Source: Micromonosporaceae bacterium (GTDB lineage: Bacteria > Actinomycetota > Actinomycetes > Mycobacteriales > Micromonosporaceae). From it: a stretch of 34,826 bases of DNA. The position numbers were made by a program, and so were the translations under genes. This document shows positions 27,130-34,826 of the stretch, piece by piece. The stretch's first letter is position 1; each line of letters starts with the position of its first letter. Under the pieces are notes generated by a model. That model worked only from the letters and a program-made list of their open reading frames with translations, was not told where the DNA came from and did no database searches. Location of the stretch: assembly GCA_009380105.1 (NCBI GenBank), contig WHSM01000007.1, positions 1 through 34,826 of the forward strand, in the 5' to 3' direction.

Positions 27130-28136
27130 GGTTCGCGCTGTCATCCGAGCAGGAGCAGTTTGGGGCGACCGTGGACGCCCTGCTCACGGAGGCCGACACG
27201 CCTCGGGCAGCGCGGGCGTGGGCAGCCGGCGACCACGGCCCGGGCCTGGCGCTGTGGCGGCGGCTCGCCGACGTCGGGGTGACCGGGTTGACGGCGCCGG
27301 AGGCGTACGACGGCCTGGGAGCCGGGCTGGTCGAAGTGACGGTGGCGTTCGAGCAGCTCGGCCGGCACGCTGTGCCGGGGCCATTGGTCGAGTCCCTGGT
27401 CGTCGTGCCGACACTGCTGGCCGGCGCTCAGGCGGCCGGCTCGGGCGCAGCTGACTCGGGGTTGGCCGGGCGCTGGCTGGCTGGGATCGCGGCCGGGAAG
27501 ACCCTGGCGAGTCTGGTGCTGCCGCCTCATGTGCCGTACGCGCTGGACGCCGACCTCGCCGACCCGGTCCTGGTGGTCGACGGTGACTCGCTTCGGTCGG
27601 GGCACGTCGGGCGTCCGCTGACCTCTGTGGACCCGGCTCGGCGGCTGTTCGTCGTCACGGCAGCCCAGCCGCTCGCCACTAACGTCGGCGCGGCACGCGG
27701 CCTCGATGCCGGCGCGCTCGCCTGCGCCGCGCAACTGGTCGGCGCCGGCCGGTCGCTGCTCGACACCACTGTGGCGTACGCGCGACAGCGGCGCCAGTTT
27801 GGACGGCCGATCGGAGCGTTCCAGGCGGTCAAGCACCAGCTCGCGGACGTGCTCGTCGGCCTGGAGATGGCGCGCCCACTGGTGTACGGAGCCGCGGTCG
27901 CGCTCGCCAGCGACTCTGCGACAGCGGCGCGGGACATCTCGGCGGCGAAGGTAGCGGCGGGCGATGCGGCGTACCGGGCGGCGCGGGTCGCGCTGCAGGT
28001 CCACGGGGCGATCGGCTACACCGCCGAGCACGATCTCAGCCTCTGGCTGACGAAGGTGCGGGCGCTGGTCTCGGCGTGGGGCACTTCGCGCTGGCACCGG
28101 ACCCGGGTGCGGGAGGCGCTGTGCGCGGCGGGTTGA
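27126..28136 (+). CDS. fadE32: Acyl-CoA dehydrogenase, FadE32-like
   Basis: [97 protein letters not shown]. Confidence 0.83.
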   Translation: MRFALSSEQEQFGATVDALLTEADTPRAARAWAAGDHGPGLALWRRLADVGVTGLTAPEAYDGLGAGLVEVTVAFEQLGRHAVPGPLVESLVVVPTLLAGAQAAGSGAADSGLAGRWLAGIAAGKTLASLVLPPHVPYALDADLADPVLVVDGDSLRSGHVGRPLTSVDPARRLFVVTAAQPLATNVGAARGLDAGALACAAQLVGAGRSLLDTTVAYARQRRQFGRPIGAFQAVKHQLADVLVGLEMARPLVYGAAVALASDSATAARDISAAKVAAGDAAYRAARVALQVHGAIGYTAEHDLSLWLTKVRALVSAWGTSRWHRTRVREALCAAG

Positions 28137-29256
28137 GCAGCGGGCGGCCCGGGGGCTTGAGCGGCGGGCTGACTGACGAGCAGCGGGCGCTCCAGGAGAC
28201 GGTGCGCAGCCTGCTGACCCGCCACGCGACCAGTGCGGCGGTGCGCGCGTCCTGACGGAGCCGCGGGGGTTCGACGAGAGGCTCTGGGACCTGCTGTGCG
28301 GGCAGGTCGGGGTCGCCGGGCTGAGCATCCCCGAGCGGTACGGCGGCGCCGGGGCGACCCTGGTCGAGACGGCGCTCGTGCTCGAAGAGCTCGGCCGCCC
28401 GCTGGCGCCGAGCCCAATGCTCGGATCCGGAGTGCTCGCCGCGCAAGGGCTGCTGAGCGCGGGAAACGACGAGGCGTGTGCCCGGCTGCTTCCCGGGATC
28501 GCGGACGGCTCCCGGGTCGCGGCGCTCGCCTGGACTGGCGCCGCCGGCGACTGGGGCGCCCCGGTGGTCACTGCGGCCAAGCCCCCCGACGGCTGGCGCC
28601 TGGATGGCCAGGTGCACTACGTCCTCGACGGCAATGTCGCCGACATCCTGCTGGTCGCGGCGCGCTCCGGCGACCCGGGCGTGGCGGGCGGCGCCTTTGC
28701 CGATCACGTCGCACTGTTCGAGGTGGAGCCGAGCGCGGCGCGGTGTGAGGCGACCCCGACGATGGACCCCACGCGCCGGCTCGCGCGGGTGCGGCTGGAC
28801 GGGACGCCGGCGCGACGCCTCGGCGCTCCCGACCTCGACCGGGTACGTGACATCGCCTGCGCCGCGCTCGCCGCCGAGCAGGTCGGCGCCGCGGCCCGCG
28901 CCTTGGAGCTGACGGTCGAGCACGCCAGGACCCGGGTGCAGTTCGGGCAGCCGATCGGGACGTTCCAGGCGCTCAAGCACCGGATGGCCGACATGCACGT
29001 GCTGGTCGAGACGGCGCGCTCAGCGGCGTACGCGGCGGCAGGGGACCCCGGCGACTACGCGGCCGTCGCGAAGGTGTGGTGCTCGGAAGCGCTGCAGCAG
29101 GTGGCCGCTGAGATGATCCAGCTGCACGGCGGGATCGCGATCACGGCCGAGCACGACGCGCACCTGTACTTCAAGCGCGCCCACGGCAGCACGAGGCTCT
29201 TCGGCGCCCCAGGCGACCACGTGGCTCGGCTGTCGGCCCAACTCACCAGACTGTGA
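28121..29256 (+). pseudogene. fadE33: Acyl-CoA dehydrogenase, FadE33-like, with a frameshift near 28247-28252
   Basis: Frame A from GTG 28121: ...SGGLTDEQRALQETVRSLLTRHATSAAVRAS* (TGA 28253-28255). Frame B continues LTEPRGFDERLWDLLCGQVGVAGLSIPERYGGAGATLVETALVLEELGRPLAPSPMLGSGVLA... to 29256. Confidence 0.82.
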
Positions 29257-29295
29257 CCGTTGACGCGCCCATGCGGCGAGACCGACGGACGTCTG

Positions 29296-29328
29296 TATAA
29301 CTCCAATTAGACTAACTGTAGTTATACT
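29296..29328 (+). promoter_or_regulatory. AT-rich promoter with inverted repeat and TATACT -10-like box
   Basis: tataact (29296-29302) and agttata (29320-29326) are complementary; TATACT at 29323-29328, 6 nt before GTG 29335. Confidence 0.5.
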
Positions 29329-29334
29329 AGTTTG

Positions 29335-30831
29335 GTGATCAAGCCCAGAGGCGTGTTCGATCGCGATCAGGAATGGTCGGACCTGGGGAGATTCCTCCAG
29401 GCTCCCGGCCCAGGCATGCGCCTTGGTGTCGTGTACGGCCGAAGGCGGCAAGGGAAGTCGTTCCTACTACGCCGGTTGGTCGAGGCCACCGGTGGCTTGT
29501 ACTTCATGGCCGTGCAGGAGGAGCGCCGTCTGGCACTCGAGCGTTTCGCTGCCGCCGCCGCTCGAGGACTGTTCGGCCTGCCCGCCGGAAGCATGACATT
29601 CGACAGCTGGGACGCGGCGTTGCGCGGGGTGTTGACCGCCATGCCACAGGCGGCTCGACTGGCCGGCACGCCACCAGTGTTGGTCATCGACGAACTGCCG
29701 CATGTGCTTGGACATTCACCAGAGTTGCCGTCGGTGCTTCAACTGCTCTACGACGAGTCTCGGGACGACTCGGCGGCGCCGCCGGTGCGAGTGATCGTGT
29801 GTGGGTCGGCGTTGGCCGTGATGTCCGAGCTGCTGTCGGGAGCGAAGGCGCTGCGCGGTCGAGCGATGTTGGACATGTGCCTGCAGCCGTTCTCGTTCTC
29901 TGACGCGGGAGCCTTCTGGGGGGTCAGCGACCCGGACCTGGCGTTCCACCTCAACGCCGTGCTGGGCGGCACGCCAGGATACAAAGATCTGATCGCCGAG
30001 CCGCCGCCGGGATCGGTCGCTGAACTCGGTGGTTGGCTCGCTCACAGCGTGCTCGACCCGTCGCACGCGCTGTTCGACGAGACGGATTATCTGTTACGCG
30101 AAGACCCGCGTATCACCGACCGCGCCCTGTACCAGTCGGTGCTCACGGCCATCAGCCGCGGCGCCACCACGCCCTCCAAGATCGGGGCGATCGTCGGACG
30201 GCCCGCCCAGGCGTTGGCGCATCCGCTGGCCGTGCTGGAGAAGGCCGGGTTCGTCAACCGCGTGGAGGACGTCCTCCTGCATCGGCGGGCCCAGTTGCGC
30301 CTGGCGGATCCCATAGTCCGCTTTCAACAGGCCATCAGCCGGCCGCGCATCGCCATGCTGGAAGAACGACGGGCCGCCGAGGTGTGGCGGGCTTCGGCGA
30401 ACACCTTCGCCTCCGGCGTGCTCGGGCCGCATTTCGAACACCTGGCGCGCGCCTGGTGCGCCAGCCGTGCCGCGACCGAGTTCTTCGGAGAACAATTCGG
30501 CCCGGTCGGCCCCACAGTGATCAACGACGCGCGGGGACACGCCAGGCATGAGTTGGACGTCGTCGCGCTCGCAGACGGCGAACTGGCCCGCAGCCAAGGC
30601 GCCGTCGTGAGACTCCTCGGAGAGGTGAAACACTCACAGCAGCCGCGCACTGTCAGGGATCTGGAGCGACTCGACCACATCCGCCGCGTGCTCCTCGAGC
30701 GGGGAGTGCGCGCGGACCGAGCCCACTTGGTGATCTTCGCGCGTCGCGGAGCGGACGCCCAGCTACGCGCCGCCTGCGACGACCGCGCCGACGCGGCCCT
30801 CGTCGACCTTTCCACGATGTACGCGCCGTAG
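29335..30831 (+). CDS. AAA ATPase with DUF234-like C-terminal domain (archaeal-type ATPase family)
   Basis: Walker A YGRRRQGKSFLLRRL, Walker B PPVLVIDELPHVL, then winged-helix-like region TDRALYQSVLTAISRGATTPSKIGAIVGRPAQALAHPLAVLEKAGFVNR, then HELDVVALADGE...VVRLLGEVKHSQQP (D...ExK nuclease-fold-like). Confidence 0.78.
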   Translation: MIKPRGVFDRDQEWSDLGRFLQAPGPGMRLGVVYGRRRQGKSFLLRRLVEATGGLYFMAVQEERRLALERFAAAAARGLFGLPAGSMTFDSWDAALRGVLTAMPQAARLAGTPPVLVIDELPHVLGHSPELPSVLQLLYDESRDDSAAPPVRVIVCGSALAVMSELLSGAKALRGRAMLDMCLQPFSFSDAGAFWGVSDPDLAFHLNAVLGGTPGYKDLIAEPPPGSVAELGGWLAHSVLDPSHALFDETDYLLREDPRITDRALYQSVLTAISRGATTPSKIGAIVGRPAQALAHPLAVLEKAGFVNRVEDVLLHRRAQLRLADPIVRFQQAISRPRIAMLEERRAAEVWRASANTFASGVLGPHFEHLARAWCASRAATEFFGEQFGPVGPTVINDARGHARHELDVVALADGELARSQGAVVRLLGEVKHSQQPRTVRDLERLDHIRRVLLERGVRADRAHLVIFARRGADAQLRAACDDRADAALVDLSTMYAP

Positions 30832-30857
30832 CCCACGTTCTTGCGCGATCGGCGCCC

Positions 30858-34382
<3,525 letters not shown>

Positions 34383-34408
34383 GCGCCCGCCTCGCTTCGC
34401 TCATAGAC

Positions 34409-34422
34409 TGAAACGTGTTCTA
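34409..34422. promoter_or_regulatory. KstR-like operator upstream of hsaA
   Basis: tgaaacgtgttcta matches TNNAACNNGTTNNA exactly. Confidence 0.75.
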
Positions 34423-34465
34423 AAATCTATACCACGACGGCGCTTCCATGAGACTAGACGAAAAC

Positions 34466-34479
34466 TGTAACGTGTTCCA
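34466..34479. promoter_or_regulatory. KstR-like operator upstream of kshA
   Basis: tgtaacgtgttcca matches TNNAACNNGTTNNA exactly. Confidence 0.75.
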
Positions 34480-34515
34480 GTATTGGAGGCCCGAGAGCAG
34501 CTCCAGGAGGGCGCG

Positions 34516-34826
34516 ATGACTCAGACGAACCACAAGGCCCCGGGCAACGCGGAGCCTGCGGTGCGGGTCATCGACGTCGGCGCGCCTCCCGCCCGGTACG
34601 CCCGCGGCTGGCACTGCCTGGGTCTCGCGGAATCCTTCCGGGACGGCAAGCCGCACGCGATCGAGGCGTTCGGCGCCAAGCTCGTGGTCTTCGCCGACTC
34701 GCACGGAGAGCTGCACGTGCTCGACGGTCACTGCCGCCACATGGGCGGCGACCTGACCCAGGGCAGCGTCAAAGGCGACGAGGTGGCCTGCCCGTTCCAC
34801 GACTGGCGGTGGGGCGGCGACGGCAG
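34516..34826 (+). CDS. kshA: Rieske oxygenase, 3-ketosteroid 9-alpha-hydroxylase KshA, truncated by window end
   Basis: MTQTNHKAPGNAEPAVRVIDVGAPPARYARGWHCLGLAESFRDGKPHAIEAFGAKLVVFADSHGELHVLDGHCRHMGGDLTQGSVKGDEVACPFHDWRW; Rieske CxH...CxxH. Confidence 0.9.
   Translation, partial: MTQTNHKAPGNAEPAVRVIDVGAPPARYARGWHCLGLAESFRDGKPHAIEAFGAKLVVFADSHGELHVLDGHCRHMGGDLTQGSVKGDEVACPFHDWRWGGDG

Noticed and set aside
25199-27199. 666-aa minus-strand ORF
   Set aside because: Antisense to echA and fadE31, with an R/P/S/T-rich composition.

Overview
The window (34.8 kb, high-GC actinomycete) is mostly a steroid/cholesterol catabolism locus. Its gene order closely matches two M. tuberculosis blocks as I remember them: Rv3520c-Rv3523 (LLM oxidoreductase, DUF35, ltp4, ltp3) and Rv3545c-Rv3570c (cyp125, fadA5, SDRs, echA20, ipdABC, fadA6, kstR2, ipdF, fadE30, fadD3, fadE31-33, hsaBCDA), then the start of kshA. 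I found six KstR-like operators (four match TNNAACNNGTTNNA exactly, two have one mismatch) and two KstR2-like operators, all at divergent promoters. Items outside the standard pathway: (1) a ~1.2 kaa NB-ARC/STAND NTPase with two N-terminal TM segments and 14 WD40 blades, between the SnoaL-like gene and cyp125, bracketed by two related ~75-bp elements in direct orientation with an identical 19-bp core; (2) an AAA ATPase with a DUF234-like C-terminus behind an AT-rich, apparently leaderless promoter, between fadE33 and hsaB; (3) two apparent lesions in HIP-degradation genes, an in-frame TAG in echA20 and a frameshift in the fadE33-like gene; (4) a truncated IS transposase at the left edge. All family calls come from reading translated motifs and recalled homologs. 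No database search was run.
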